A stretch of DNA of 64,000 nucleotides from Stereum hirsutum FP-91666 SS1 (taxonomy: Eukaryota; Basidiomycota; Agaricomycetes; Russulales; Stereaceae): NCBI RefSeq assembly GCF_000264905.1, contig NW_006763149.1, forward strand, positions 838,212 through 902,211, in the 5' to 3' direction. This document shows, piece after piece, positions 44,751 through 57,300 of the stretch; position 1 is the first letter of the stretch, and each line of letters begins with the position of its first letter. A program made the translations under genes and the position numbers. The notes beneath the pieces were generated by a model. It was given only the letters and a program-made list of their open reading frames with translations. It did not search any database and was not told where the DNA came from.

Positions 44751-45320
44751 CGCACAGCTCTGTCTTTGGACAATCCCACACAGGCTGTCCCAAAGTTGTC
44801 CAAAAACGATCATTATTTAATAGGTAAGTAAATGACTATCTATTATTCTAGCAGATGTCAATGCTGTCGCGAGCTAAATCAATCATTCACCTTCAATGTC
44901 CTTTTTGCAGGTGGTCTGCAGCTTTTGACCTGGACTGATCGATTTGTCGAGTTCGGCGTGACAGACGTTGTACCGTGAGCTGAAGACGTCGAGGTAGGTA
45001 CATGGTTGGGAAGATTCGGGTAATTGCAATAGACTAACTCTCACTTTGCCTCTCGACAGTAAGAACTGTCATGCCTGTTATACTGTATCATTTTTGCGAA
45101 TTTTGATCAATCGACAGCATTGTGGAGAGAATGCTTTATCTGGCTCTGTTGAATTCTGAAGTCTCCGGCGGCATCAGCGGGGTCGACGCTGTGGCGTGTT
45201 GAAGTCCTTGCCGAGGGGCCACAAACTAACTGTGACAATTGCCCGAAAACAATATTTCAATTATATTGTACCGAAGGATCCGTACAGCGTCAACCAGGAG
45301 TAACAGCTACCCCAAAGAAC
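44751..45320. other. Intergenic, convergent 3' ends
   Basis: Between the MYND gene (+) and the CHAT gene (-). No feature recognised. Confidence 0.5.
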
Positions 45321-48300
45321 TCATAACCCGATATGAATGAATGGAACCCATCGCAAAGGTGGAACCTTCAGACGCCGAAGCGTCTTTACAGCCATGTGAA
45401 GAGCCCTCGCAGCATCCCTCGGGTCAAATTCTGGTTTCTCAAGCAGAACTTGGTACGTCTTTTCCGCTACTATCGGCCCATCACTATCCGAAATACTCCA
45501 CATCGTCCCAATAGCGCCCTTGAACCCGACGAAGAGCATCGCAGCCGCAAGGTGGATGACTTCCTCTGGCACGACCTTGTGCCCCGTCGCCGTCTCGCAA
45601 GCACTGAGAAAAACTAGATCCGCATTTGGTAGGTCCATCTCCATGAGCTGAGACAGTTTGAGGGTTTCGTGCTCGTTGAGCAGAAGATGGCTGTCAAGGG
45701 GATTGGTGTCGTCCTGCCGGCCGTGGAGGGCAAAATGAACGATGTTTGCGGCGGGAAGTCCGTTGACAACGGAAGCCAAAGTGGTATTGGAGTCCCCAAT
45801 CTCAGTGAAAAGGATTTCAGGTCTTGACATCGCCGTTATTGATTCGATGGCCTTGGCTTCTACGGACGTCCCCGGGAGAGACGGGAAGCCCGGGGTGTGC
45901 GTCTGATACACAGCTAGGATGTTTGTGTGTTTCTTCGGTTCAGGTATTCGATGGGACATGTTGAATGCAGGGAGGTAAGAAGAGATGACGAAATCCTGGA
46001 CGCTGATTTGTTCTGGACCCGAATAAATTCCTGCGGCATGGACGGGTATCTGCCAGAATGGTCCCGTCGGATACCACCACAGACGGGGTGGTGTGTCGCT
46101 CACCTGATACAATATTTGAGTACCAAGACTTGATATGTAAATACACAATAATTGTGCCGGATATATTTCGGTCTTACTCACCTTGAGATCCAGTGCATTC
46201 AGTATTGGTGCCACAATGATCCTCCAGACTTCGGCCAGAACAGCTTCAAATGAATCTTGGGTCCTCTTCCATGGCCGCGTCCCCCGCTGAATCTCCGAAG
46301 CCTGTCGCACCGATATCCCAGCTGCCTCCAACAGGGTACCCGTTCTATTAACCAGTGCATCCAGCTGCGAACGATTACACTGCGGCAGGGAGACATGCTC
46401 AACAATGCTGGTCTGCGAACGAACAATCAGCGCGTCACAACGCCTTGACGCAGCGTTCAGCACGACTACTGGGAAACTGTTTACGGGAACCGAATCGACG
46501 AAAGACTTCCACGCTCTTGTATCATTTGAGGTATCATAGCCTGTCCCGAGCCGGCTTTGTCTCACAGCGTCCGCGGCAAGTGCACGGATAACGACGAGGA
46601 GCCTATCCTCCCTGGCTGAACTATTGAGCCATGGTATGACTGGTTTGCTCCACAGCTCGATACTTGTGACTTTACTACTGCGCGGTGCCGATTCAATTTG
46701 TCTCTCCATCTCCGCCGCCTCTAGCATCATGTTCAATTTTTCCACTTCATTCGGTTTCGATCGCCTCAGGAGTTGCACATTGCGTCGCTGGAGTTCAACG
46801 AGTCGAGCCCATAGTACACCACGCCCTCTTCCAAGGATATACAGCGCGTCATCGAGAGCGCCTCTATCTAGGCAGAACTCTATCGCACTGGATATAACGG
46901 CGGGGCCTCCCAAAAGATCAATAGTGGTTGTAAGCCTTGCCATGTTGAACCCTTCCGAGAGCCTGGCTATGAGAAGATTGACTCGAGAAATGTACGCATC
47001 CAGGCGGCAACCATGGTCATGTTCTTCCGCTGCATCTGCCCACCGATCTGCGAGGTTGTACCGTTCCGTCAATGACTCCCTCTGATCTTCACTCCCCCTC
47101 TTGAATATCTGCATCGCGGTGTCGATGTCACTTTGATCATTCCAGAGTGCATAACGCACAAGGTATGCATCCGCGTAGACCCGAACCTCGTTCGCATACC
47201 CTGCAGGACAATTCTGAACTGCTAGTTCGCCGTATTTGATCGCCTGGTCTATGGTATGGCGAGGGGTACTTGGGTCCGTTTCTCCTAGCCATATGTATGC
47301 ATTAGCAAGATCTGCCATGCTTTTATATGCATACGGGTGACATATCAACGTCTGCAATTCCACTGCTTTCTCAAAATTCTTTGGGATCTCCCTAAGGACC
47401 TCAAGAGCCTCGTCCTCGCGTTCGGCATCTATGTAGTTGCAATACAGCTTGAATAAATCATCTGCGAGCCCATAGTAATAAGCGAATAACCATGGGTGGT
47501 TCAGTGGTGCATGGTCCAGCCACTTCTTCTCCACGTCGTGGACAGCTCGTGGAAATTGTGGGGAAGGATCCCAGGGCTCTGATAACACCTTAGACCTACA
47601 GCGCCACGCCACCCGGCTGATATGATACATGCGTAAGCGTTGGTTTCCAGGGTCGTTCGGAATTGCACGCAACAAAATCCGACTGTTAACAAGAAATTGT
47701 TCGACGGTCCCAGTGGGGTCCACAAGACGTCGTAGGAAAAGGTCCGGGCCCAGATTTCTCATCTCCACCGGCATAGCTGTCCAGTCTTGTTCTGCACGAC
47801 GGATATAATGAGACTGACGGAAAATACTTGTTAATGCATGTCTCCCGGCGTACTGCCCAACATGCTGAAATGCTGCCCAGCTCGAGTCATCAACAAGGGG
47901 TATGGCCTTGGAAGTCGCAATAATGGATGCCAACTCGCGATGCATATTCTGGTAGCATTCCCAGTCCTGCTCCCGCTCTTCGAGAGTAAATCGAACCAAA
48001 GTAGTAGTAGCCATCGCCGCAAGTGTCAACGCTCGTTCCGGATTGTCCTTGGGGACCATTGTGAGAGCCTGATGATCGAGAGCGATACATTCCTCCAGAT
48101 CCTCGATGGGGAGAAACAGTTTTCCCTGAATAGCTTCAGAGAGGGCATTGAGAGCGAGCGCATGATCGAGTGGCTGCGCGAGGGAAGGCGCAATAGTGAC
48201 CGCTTTTCGATATAAGGAAGTAGCTCGCTCCACACCGCTCATATCCCCGTCATAGTCCCATCTGACGAGAAGTGTCTGCGCCAACGTACAAAGATCCTCG

Positions 48301-48905
48301 AACATCTCTGCCTGATCGTTCAAACCAGTGGAAAGAGTCAGAGCCTGTTCAATGAGTGCGATGGACTCGTGCAAGTCGACGAGACGTGGAAAGTGTGTAA
48401 AGCGCAGAAAGAGCGCAGTGGATAGATCTCGAATGATAGTGATTTGAACGCGTAGTGGGGTGCCTGTATACATGTGGGTGGTAATGAGCCTGCGTGTATT
48501 GATGGAAGTCTGCAGATCGTCTAGAATACCAGTGAGGTCCCATCGAGCATGGAGGGCGCCCGCAATATCCAAGAGTATCAAGTTATTCGATAATGAAGTG
48601 GCCACGACTAATGCAGCGTGTAAAAATTCCAGACCTTCGTCAAGGTCAGAGATATTCCCTGATACAACTGCTCGAGAGCAGAGAGCCCTCCCAAGGAGAT
48701 GCAGAGCATGCATATCCCTTTTGGAGTGGGGATCAGATGAGTTGGAGGTCCTTGAATTCATCGATAAATCACGGCATGTAGTGATGCAAACATCTAGATG
48801 GTGTGAGTTCCTACGAGTCGGGTCCTCGCACCACGATTGATAGGATTCTTTCGCTCTTGCGAGCGACGGTAAATTCACCAGAGGGGATATGTCGATCGGC
48901 CTCAT
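45321..48905 (-). CDS. TPR-CHAT protein (caspase-like peptidase domain)
   Basis: Counted from the Met at 48905 the frame has 1,194 codons. A 78-bp stretch (46181-46104) has good splice ends and is probably an in-frame intron. About the first 750 residues are helical repeats of TPR type (for example LDEGLEFLHAALVVATSLSNN and DLEECIALDHQALTMVPKDNPERALTLAAMATTTLVRF). The C-terminal third is a CHAT domain: catalytic His1061 in VHFALHG and Cys1103 in FLSACETATG, with LAAAMLFVGFKGAIGTMWSISD behind. CHAT is related to caspases and separase. Bacterial TPR-CHAT proteins cut partners in antiphage defence; the fungal ones are numerous and mostly unstudied. The start could be further upstream. Confidence 0.88.
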   Translation of the reverse strand: MRPIDISPLVNLPSLARAKESYQSWCEDPTRRNSHHLDVCITTCRDLSMNSRTSNSSDPHSKRDMHALHLLGRALCSRAVVSGNISDLDEGLEFLHAALVVATSLSNNLILLDIAGALHARWDLTGILDDLQTSINTRRLITTHMYTGTPLRVQITIIRDLSTALFLRFTHFPRLVDLHESIALIEQALTLSTGLNDQAEMFEDLCTLAQTLLVRWDYDGDMSGVERATSLYRKAVTIAPSLAQPLDHALALNALSEAIQGKLFLPIEDLEECIALDHQALTMVPKDNPERALTLAAMATTTLVRFTLEEREQDWECYQNMHRELASIIATSKAIPLVDDSSWAAFQHVGQYAGRHALTSIFRQSHYIRRAEQDWTAMPVEMRNLGPDLFLRRLVDPTGTVEQFLVNSRILLRAIPNDPGNQRLRMYHISRVAWRCRSKVLSEPWDPSPQFPRAVHDVEKKWLDHAPLNHPWLFAYYYGLADDLFKLYCNYIDAEREDEALEVLREIPKNFEKAVELQTLICHPYAYKSMADLANAYIWLGETDPSTPRHTIDQAIKYGELAVQNCPAGYANEVRVYADAYLVRYALWNDQSDIDTAMQIFKRGSEDQRESLTERYNLADRWADAAEEHDHGCRLDAYISRVNLLIARLSEGFNMARLTTTIDLLGGPAVISSAIEFCLDRGALDDALYILGRGRGVLWARLVELQRRNVQLLRRSKPNEVEKLNMMLEAAEMERQIESAPRSSKVTSIELWSKPVIPWLNSSAREDRLLVVIRALAADAVRQSRLGTGYDTSNDTRAWKSFVDSVPVNSFPVVVLNAASRRCDALIVRSQTSIVEHVSLPQCNRSQLDALVNRTGTLLEAAGISVRQASEIQRGTRPWKRTQDSFEAVLAEVWRIIVAPILNALDLKVSKTEIYPAQLLCIYISSLGTQILYQVSDTPPRLWWYPTGPFWQIPVHAAGIYSGPEQISVQDFVISSYLPAFNMSHRIPEPKKHTNILAVYQTHTPGFPSLPGTSVEAKAIESITAMSRPEILFTEIGDSNTTLASVVNGLPAANIVHFALHGRQDDTNPLDSHLLLNEHETLKLSQLMEMDLPNADLVFLSACETATGHKVVPEEVIHLAAAMLFVGFKGAIGTMWSISDSDGPIVAEKTYQVLLEKPEFDPRDAARALHMAVKTLRRLKVPPLRWVPFIHIGL

Positions 48906-51317
48906 ATGTGTCTGCGATTTGTAGACTCTGACACCACGCAGTGACCAGAAACTTAGCGAATATGGTATACCAATAAGTATACAGAGACACACGCACCTCG
49001 TAAAGTCAGAAAGGAACGCTATGTTTGCTTAACGGCTTCTAATGGCTAAGAAAGCTTTCCAAAAGCCCGGGGGCGTGTAATAAAAGAACTACCGACCTGC
49101 AGGGACGACGAGGTGACTGAGGAGCAAAAACTGCGTCCAGCGGGCCACATCCCTATACCACAGGTCGGCATTCTCCGTCGCGGGACTCATCTCGGGGGCC
49201 GAGGCACGCACGTCGGGGACGGCGCAGAAAGATAAGATCAGATTGATCTGCTTCGCACGAATTGGACTTGTAAAAACAACCGTCTTAACTCGACCAAAAG
49301 CATAGGTGATCATATGCAGCCGACAGTCGAAGGAAGACGATGTGTGAGTCATATTGTTTGTACTTGTTGAATTCAAAAGCTACAGTACGGGCTTTGCAAA
49401 TTCGGCCCGGCAGCATCTGTTCCTTCAACCTTGTCCTCTACAACTCCGGGTTGAAGTAACCGTTTCCTGTCTCCCTCTGCAATGTCCCGCTTCACTGACT
49501 ATTTTTTCCGAGAAGCGCTCACGTCCGCTCTAGATCTAGCTTATGTTCGCTGGCGACGCAGTACTGGCTTGCGCAAGGCTTGCGTTGCCTTTGGCCCTGA
49601 AAGCTGTGACTTGCGAGTCATATATATCATTTCTTCCTCTTTCTCATTAATCTTTGTTACAATCAATCGACGAATCTTGTCTTCTAGTTCTTTCTTTGTG
49701 CTCTCGTTCCCCGCAAACATGACTGAGGCTTGTCGTTGGAGCATTTTGACCTGACAATGACTTAGACATGATCAACATCTCTTCGTGCAGTGGATGCTGC
49801 TCTTCCTATGTTTCCGACACGTCTCTAGATTAGAAGAAGTATCCTTTATATCCACGAATGCGGTCTGAAACTCGGTACGTATCTGCTCAGTCCAAGCCTT
49901 GTTCGATACTGACCAGTCTTCGAGAATAGACGACCACGCTTGATATTTTTTCCGGTACCGAATCTGTCAAAGCGTAAGCATGGAAAGTCGATAGCATTCT
50001 ACTCATTGTCAAAATGGTCTCTCACCCTGCAGTGATGCGAAGGAAACGATGCATTTTCTCATCCGCCTCTCGTCAGAGCGGTTGAGGTACACCATTCCTC
50101 TACTTGACATTGTTCGCCCTTTCGAAGCCTTCCGTTCACCAGCATCGGCGGGGAAAAGGTCTAACTTTGTACCTGCGTTTCTCCTACTAGGGCCTTTTGG
50201 CCGTTCGTACGCATGCTACCTGGGTGCTATCGTTTCATGGTTTGCCGTCGAGTCAGCGAACAGCGGCTTCCATTCAACTCACGCTGATCATCTGTAGACA
50301 AGAAGCTCTTTCAGAATAATCAGTACGGCTGCCTTTCCGAGTCATGGTGGTTCCCAGCGATATCCCCATTCTCTTCTTTGCTTCAAGCCAGCCCTCTCCA
50401 ATTGGTTTAGCGTAGCGGACTTCCATGTAGTGATGATCATGTTAGAAACCTGAAACTGATAATTTCTCGCGATTTCACTTCCAGCCTCTGTTTTTGTACA
50501 ATATCCATATGTATGTATTTGACTGTCGTGCGTGCTCTCGTACAAATTCAGAGAAAATTGGGCTACACAGAAGTCCTGGATGGGGATATATATCAAATCA
50601 CCCGAAAGGGATAAGCGAGGTTCTGTACCGGGGCTTATGGCCGATCCTATATCCGTTTGGGGAAGTCCGACTTGGTACTCAGCTCTTCCTGGACGCCCCC
50701 CATCTTTGCACTTGACCATCACCGTCCTCCCGCTCGTTTTCCGTTCGCCACATTCAATATTGCTTGCAGAACAAGCCATACTGTGTATATTTGCTCAATA
50801 TTTGCCTTCATTGTCATCGATTTTGAGGGAGAAGTTCAGAACCTTCGTCGCTGCGGCTCCGGTCAGTACGTGGGACTTTGCGTGTCTATTCGTTGGCAGA
50901 AGTCGGTACGTCGTGTTGCCTTTTTCTCTTTTTGTCGTGTAGCTGATCTTTCTGGTCAATGTTGGTACGATCACTTTATTTCTTCGTAGGCGAGGAGCTT
51001 TCGCGAGAACGACTTTGGCTCGTTAGTAGACATCGAGGTGCGGCTGGATTGGGTTAGTGAGTCAGAGTTTTCAGTTCAATTTTCCCGGTGAGTACGGTTT
51101 CTTGTCTGTTTGTACGATAAGAGAAGAATTTGCGGACGTCTTCGAGGTTGCACGTCTCTGTGGGGTTGGGATGAGTGCTGCTGGCTACAGGGGTCGCGAG
51201 GGTGAATCGCAGTCGAGACGACGTGCATCATACACTTGGATCGCTCGAAAGTTGATGTGGCAATGTTCTAAATAAGTGGGGAGCGAAGAACTGAACTCGA
51301 ACATTCTAGTTTCAGGC
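48906..51317. other. About 2.4 kb without a supported gene
   Basis: Divergent upstream regions of the CHAT gene (-) and the Bem2-like gene (+). Open frames such as 49089-49376 (-) and 49482-49754 (+) have no motif. A TAG/CAG acceptor-like site just before the Bem2 ATG (about 51308-51316) suggests introns in a long 5' leader. Confidence 0.45.
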
Positions 51318-54300
51318 ATGAATCCTCGCCGCAAAGAACGAAAGGAGTCCCTGGGACCCTACGATCGAGAGCAGCCTCAGCAACGTTACGCCTTCCCGAC
51401 CCAATCCAGCCAACCTTATCCGAATCATACCACAAATGCCAACATGACTGGAAGTAGTCCCCACTCCGCCAACTTTCCTCGCGCCACCTCTCCGTCTGGG
51501 TTCACGGGACTATTCACCAAGCCAGCGAAATGGTTCTCCAGGTCTCGCGAACCTCATATCTCTACCTCGAGCAACAATACCGAGCCGCGGTCGAGCACGA
51601 GCTCTGTTCAGCCCCAGAGAAGACCCCTTATCTCGCAACCGACAGATCCTCGGCCCCTTTTGCCTTCGCTACAGAGCGAGCCATACATGCAGTCCCCCCG
51701 CGTAGGAAGCAGGTCAGTATGCTATCTGTTGATGTTGTTACTATTTCTCACTATTTTTAACTCGTCTTCCAGATCAGTTTTAGATCTCTCTCTGGCGAGA
51801 ACCCATACGGCTATAGACCAACATCACCCGTACCCTTCACCATCATCTGGCTCTCCCAACCGAGTCAAGGGTAGTGCAGGTCTTGGAGATCTCCGTTCTC
51901 TTTCTCTCAAACCGTGGTCTAGGTCTGCAGACGAGCTTGGGACGTTTGGAAGTGTGTCCGCGCCAACTTCTCCTGCCTCACCCGAATTTCAAGATAGAGT
52001 CGACCGATATCGTGGAACGCCCGTATCTCCTCCCCGCAAGAACTCCGCACCTAATATCTCCTTGACGTCGACTCCGCTCTCGACTTCTCCCCCGTCGTCG
52101 TCCCCGGGTTCACTAAGTCCATTGGCTAACGCATCGTCACAGCATAGCCCTACTTCACTTCCAACTGGCGCTCCCCAAGTTCACGCTCGTTCGCACTCTT
52201 TCACGCCCAAGCTTCCCTCCAAACTCGCGCCTGTGAAAGGAAACTCACCCATTCCCATGCGGAAACAACTGAGCGGCTCTTCCGAGAAAGAGGGCGATGC
52301 TAAGGAGAGGGAGAGGAACCCTATGTTCGCAGGCCGTGGCGCTTTTCCGTTCACCTTCGGTACTGGAGGCGGTCGGTCACCTGGGGAGTCGACATTACTT
52401 CCTCCACCTACTATCGTCGAGCCAGGAGATAGCAGCGAGATGAACGAGAAGCGCTCGTCCCAGATCACGTACCAATCTGGCTTCGTCAACCGCTTCCCGG
52501 ACTTCTCGCCACCTGCGCCACATCTCAGTACGTACGCCTTTGCGCCACAGAGCTTGGCGAAGGGTTGGAAACCGTTCAAATTGGTGTTGAGGGGGACGAA
52601 GCTGCATTTCTATAAGCCTCCGAGTGATAGGACAACTGCGGTGAAAGAGCTGTTCCCGACGGAAATTATCATGGTGGAGGAGGAGGCTGAGGGGACTGAG
52701 GATGTGTCGGCGACGGCCAGTCTGCTCGAGACCGAGAAGAAGTCGGATAGTGGGAGGTCGGTTTCCGGATCTGGGTCAGGGAGACGGAAAAGGGCGTTCT
52801 GGGGCAGGCGGAGGCACCCGGACTTGGTGGTGAATGCTGAGAATGAGGTTCAGAAGGGTTCTTTGGAGGCGCTCGTCCACGAAGCCGTGTTCGGAACCTT
52901 GTTCAGGCCGCAGGAGGGCTCGACAATAGGAGAGCGAAGGGCGGATTGGCAGGCATTCGCTTCCATGATTCTGTTCGGGATGCCGGAGCTCGTCGGTTCC
53001 GTAAAGTTCGAGCTGGAGCTGATCCGGTGTTGTACGTTCTTTATAAACGGGTCGGATGAGGCAACGAGGGAGGAGGAAAGGGAGAACGTGATATGGCTCG
53101 CGGGAGAATACCTCAGGTTTCACGGCAATCCAGCAGAACCGTCAGCTTGGGAGGATTTCCGAAAGGACACGATACCGACATTTTCGATGGCACAGTCTCA
53201 ATCCGAATCACCTACGCTTACGGCCTCCTCTTCGACGTTTGCTATGTTCGCTCGGTCGCCAGCAGTCGGTATGCAGGACTCCTCGTCGCCCAATGCCCTG
53301 TCGCCCAATGTCAATACGTTCTCGCCGAGGCCGGGCGATGCTGTCAACACGGTCTCACTGACGGAGGCTCTAATAACCACTCAACCTTATCGGCCAGCAC
53401 TGATATCGTCACCTACCCAGAGCTCCCTGGATTACCGACCCCGACCATCTACCTCGACGAACCTTACGACCTTAACAAACAAGGAGCTAGTGTGGAACGT
53501 GCTCGAGCGAGAAGGCTTCACGAAGGACGTCCTCATCCGGCTTCACCCAGCGCTCATCTCGAACAGTCTGCTCATCTTCAACCGTAGCCTGCTCTCCCTT
53601 CTTCCCGACAACCTCACGGCAGAGTTCGTCTTCTCATCGGATGGTTCATCTACGTCCAAGTCACCTGCCGTGGACGCCAGCGGCCCACATGGCGAGCCAA
53701 AAGCATCTCCGCCGCCACCACCATTTTTCGGTAGCGATGACCGACCGCACTGGTTGACGAAGCTGGTTCTCCTACATATCCTTGGCCCCGACACGAGTGC
53801 CTCATTTTCGACTCGCTCCCCTGAAGAATATGTACCCCAAACATCGCGGACGCATACCCGTGCGGAGGTCATATCCGCCTGGACCCGTGTTGCTGAACTG
53901 TCTCGCTCTGTAGGAGACGAATGCTCATGGCGTGCAATCCGAGCTGCTCTCTGCTCACGCCCTGTAGCCCGGCTTGACAAGGCTTGGAGGCGCGTTGACC
54001 CTGCTGCGTTGAATCTTGTCGAGCAGTGGGTAGTGCAAGGTGAGGGCCAGAGCACAGTCGACACGAGGGCGATTCCATGGGGAGGCGATACGAGGGAGCG
54101 AATTCGGACGGCATTGGAGAGAGCAAAGATAGGGGAAGAAGGGTCGACAGAGTGGGCTGTTAGTGGTCTGAAGGAGGCTAGAGATGTGTTCGAGGGTTTC
54201 AGGACTAATTTCTCGCTTTGTCCGAGGAAGGTGGACCCATCGGCTGAGGAGAAGGGAGAGGAGATCAGTACGCTCATACGCGGGTGGCAGGAGCTATATT

Positions 54301-57300
54301 CGACGGGTGGTGGGATTGGGAGTATCGCTTCTCAATTTCAACAGTAAGTTCGCACTCTGTCTATTTGAACGACCGTCCCTGTTCGGAAACGTGCTAACCA
54401 TTCTTACAGTGTCGATCAGTTCATGTCGCTATCACTGGCTGCCGAGTCTCGACACAAAGGTCTCTACGAAACACAATTCTGGACTCGAGCTTCCTCATCA
54501 ACGGGACCAACCCTTCAATATTTGGCCCCATTACTGTTCCCGGAACCTCTTCCCGCTATTTCGTTCATCAATCGCGGTGACGTCCTTCGGATCCGCGCAG
54601 ACGGTGGCCCATCTCAAGCACAGCTCAATGTACAAGAACTCCAGTTTTTACGCAAAGCATCTGGCAATCCACGGCTCAGCCTGAGTTCGACACGCGGGAA
54701 GGAATCGTTCAGTTTCCCGGAGCTTGGGGGAACCGTGATCCCGCTGTTCAACGGCGAGCTCTTCTGCCTCGTCCAACCAGGTGGTAGCGAGAGGTCACTA
54801 TCCCGACCCTCATCTCGTGCCCATTCGCGGCCGCCAGGTTCAAGACCACCCAGCGGTATCATCGAGAATGGTTTACCCTCGGAAAAGCCCATCGGTCGAG
54901 TACCGTCGATCCGGGTGAAGTCTGGGGCATCATCAGGGCTTGACCGGAAGGCCAGTCTGGCGCGTCGGAATTCGTTACCCACGCTCTCTCAGAGGAGCAG
55001 CGTCGTTATTCCGGAGCACCCACCGGATAGTGTGGTACGCGTCGTTATACAGGCCGGGACGATGGATCGTTTGGTGGAGGTTCTCGCGCATGGTTTACCT
55101 GGCGTCACGGTGTCAATCGCGGACGATAATGGAGAGATGCCGCTGAGGGAGGGCAAGCAGAGAGAGATCAGGATGGACAAGGCGGAGTTCTCATTGGTGT
55201 GGTGGAAGGTGTTCAGGAGTTTCATCACGCCAGCAAACTTCTTCGAGGTACAGTCAAATTTTTTTTCTTCGTCGTTCCCACACTAAACAAGTTTCAATCA
55301 TCAGGCCCTTCAGAAACGGTTTACAAAAGCCAGGAGTAACTCTTTCGACCTCGCCCAAGCTGCTACGGTCCGTGAAGAGATTCTGGATGTTATTGGCGAC
55401 TGGCTACAGAACGGCGGAGGTGCACAAGACATCTTGGACAATACAACACTTTACCATGCTGTCGAATCCTTCCTGACCGGCGCCACTGACCTCATCAAGC
55501 CACGAACGCCGTTGAAGGACGATGCCAACGCCACTCAAGCATACGTCAGCCTCAAGGAGACCCTCGCCACTTTGACTGCTCTCTTTCTATCTCAGACCAT
55601 GCGGCCATCTGTACGCCCTCTGTTCTCGCAGGAGACTGGTCCTACCACAACGGAATCCCAAAACTTCGGCCCCGATGCTCCTGACCTCGACGCTATCCAA
55701 CCAGAGGCGTTGGTCAACAACCTGGACGCTATGGCCGCAGCTGCTTTCCGCAATATCACCGAAGAGGTATGCCCATCAAATATATGTAGATTCATTCGAA
55801 TTATCTACTGAATTTCATCACACAGGATTTGTTCATTGCTGCTGATCTCCTCGAAGTCCAGGCCGCCGATCGTCTCGGGTGGCTTACCGGGCGAGAAGGC
55901 AGTACTACCAGCGACGATGTCGACCTTCAGACGATATACTCGCATCTAACGGAGATCGAACCGTCTAGCCTCATCGCTGAGATCACACAAGAATCCCTGT
56001 TCCGGCTACTTCCTCCCGGCATTCGCAGCTGCCTTCGTGCTCACCATGTCCTCCGAAAATGGGTCATATCGAAACTCGTAGCCCCGCGCCTTGGCCTCCA
56101 GGCTCGACAATTCCGTATGGAGCTTATACTTCAGGCCATAGAGATATGCCGGAATAGGAGCACCTCTTCATCATCCACCCTGCCGCTCTCCGAACGCCCT
56201 TGTGTCCGCTCCTTCGTCGAAGGTGTGTTGACATCTGCAATTGTCAGCGTGGAGAGTCGAGCACATCAACGAGCGTGGTTAAACGTGGCGAACAATCGAC
56301 GGGTCACATTTGATAGCGTCGTCTCGCTCTTATCGAACCCCGTCTGTCTACCATCACCGGTCAAACGCCCTCTGACGACGGACATCGGTTGGACCCTGGA
56401 ACGCCTGCTTGAAATGATCAGTCTCCCTGATACTCTCCAGCCGCCTGTGCCAGAAGGGGAGCTACTTGTCAGCTTCGAGAAGCGGAGGTAGGTCTCCTTT
56501 TTTCGTGATTTGCCCAAGTCTTACTAATCCCTTGGCCAGACACATTTGCTACCTTATCACCAGCTTCCCTTCGTTCTACACGACGTTGCGGAATCCTGGG
56601 GGACGGGATGTCGACCTACGGGATTTCGAACGGCTCAGCAACATCGAGAAGGAAGTGCATGCTGTCCACTTGGATCTTCGCGCCATCAAGGACGACGCCT
56701 ATCGCGAAGCAATTCAGATTCAACCAAACAAACGCGTCCAACGGCCGTTCCAGAAACTGATTTCTCTGCAACACGAGAAGAATAAGCGGGATCGGACCCT
56801 ACGAGATCGCTTTACGAAGGAACGCAAGATGGAGCAGCTACGGAATGACAGACGGGACGATTACTTTTCCAAGGCTATTCCCTCACGGAGACCGTCTGCC
56901 GGAACCAAGCAGCATCGACCAAAGAAGAGTTCGGGTACCTTTTTCCAGCAGCTCATGCGTCCTATCTCCAGCGCATTTTCATTGGACAACGTTGATACGG
57001 GCACTGGGGAGAAGCGTACCGCCGCTGAGCTCGACTTCGTGCCTTCTGGGAAGCCAGCTTTGGTTCTCAGTGTGGCCGAAGCAAAGGTGACGCAGTACAT
57101 GAACTACGAGCGCTCGTTCACGTTCCAGCTGGACACGGAGGATGGAGGCAACTACCTTCTCCAAACGGCGACCAGGGCGGAGATGCTGAAATGGATTCAG
57201 ACCATTGACCGAGTCTCGAAGACTGCAGCGAAGCGGAGGCTGACGTACCTCGGGAACTCCCCAAAACCTCAGCTTTCGGACCACATTCAAGACCGGTCAA

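Noticed and set aside
49089..49376. A further 5' exon of the CHAT gene
   Set aside because: No supported splice path in phase to the TPR region, and the residues do not resemble the family N-terminus.
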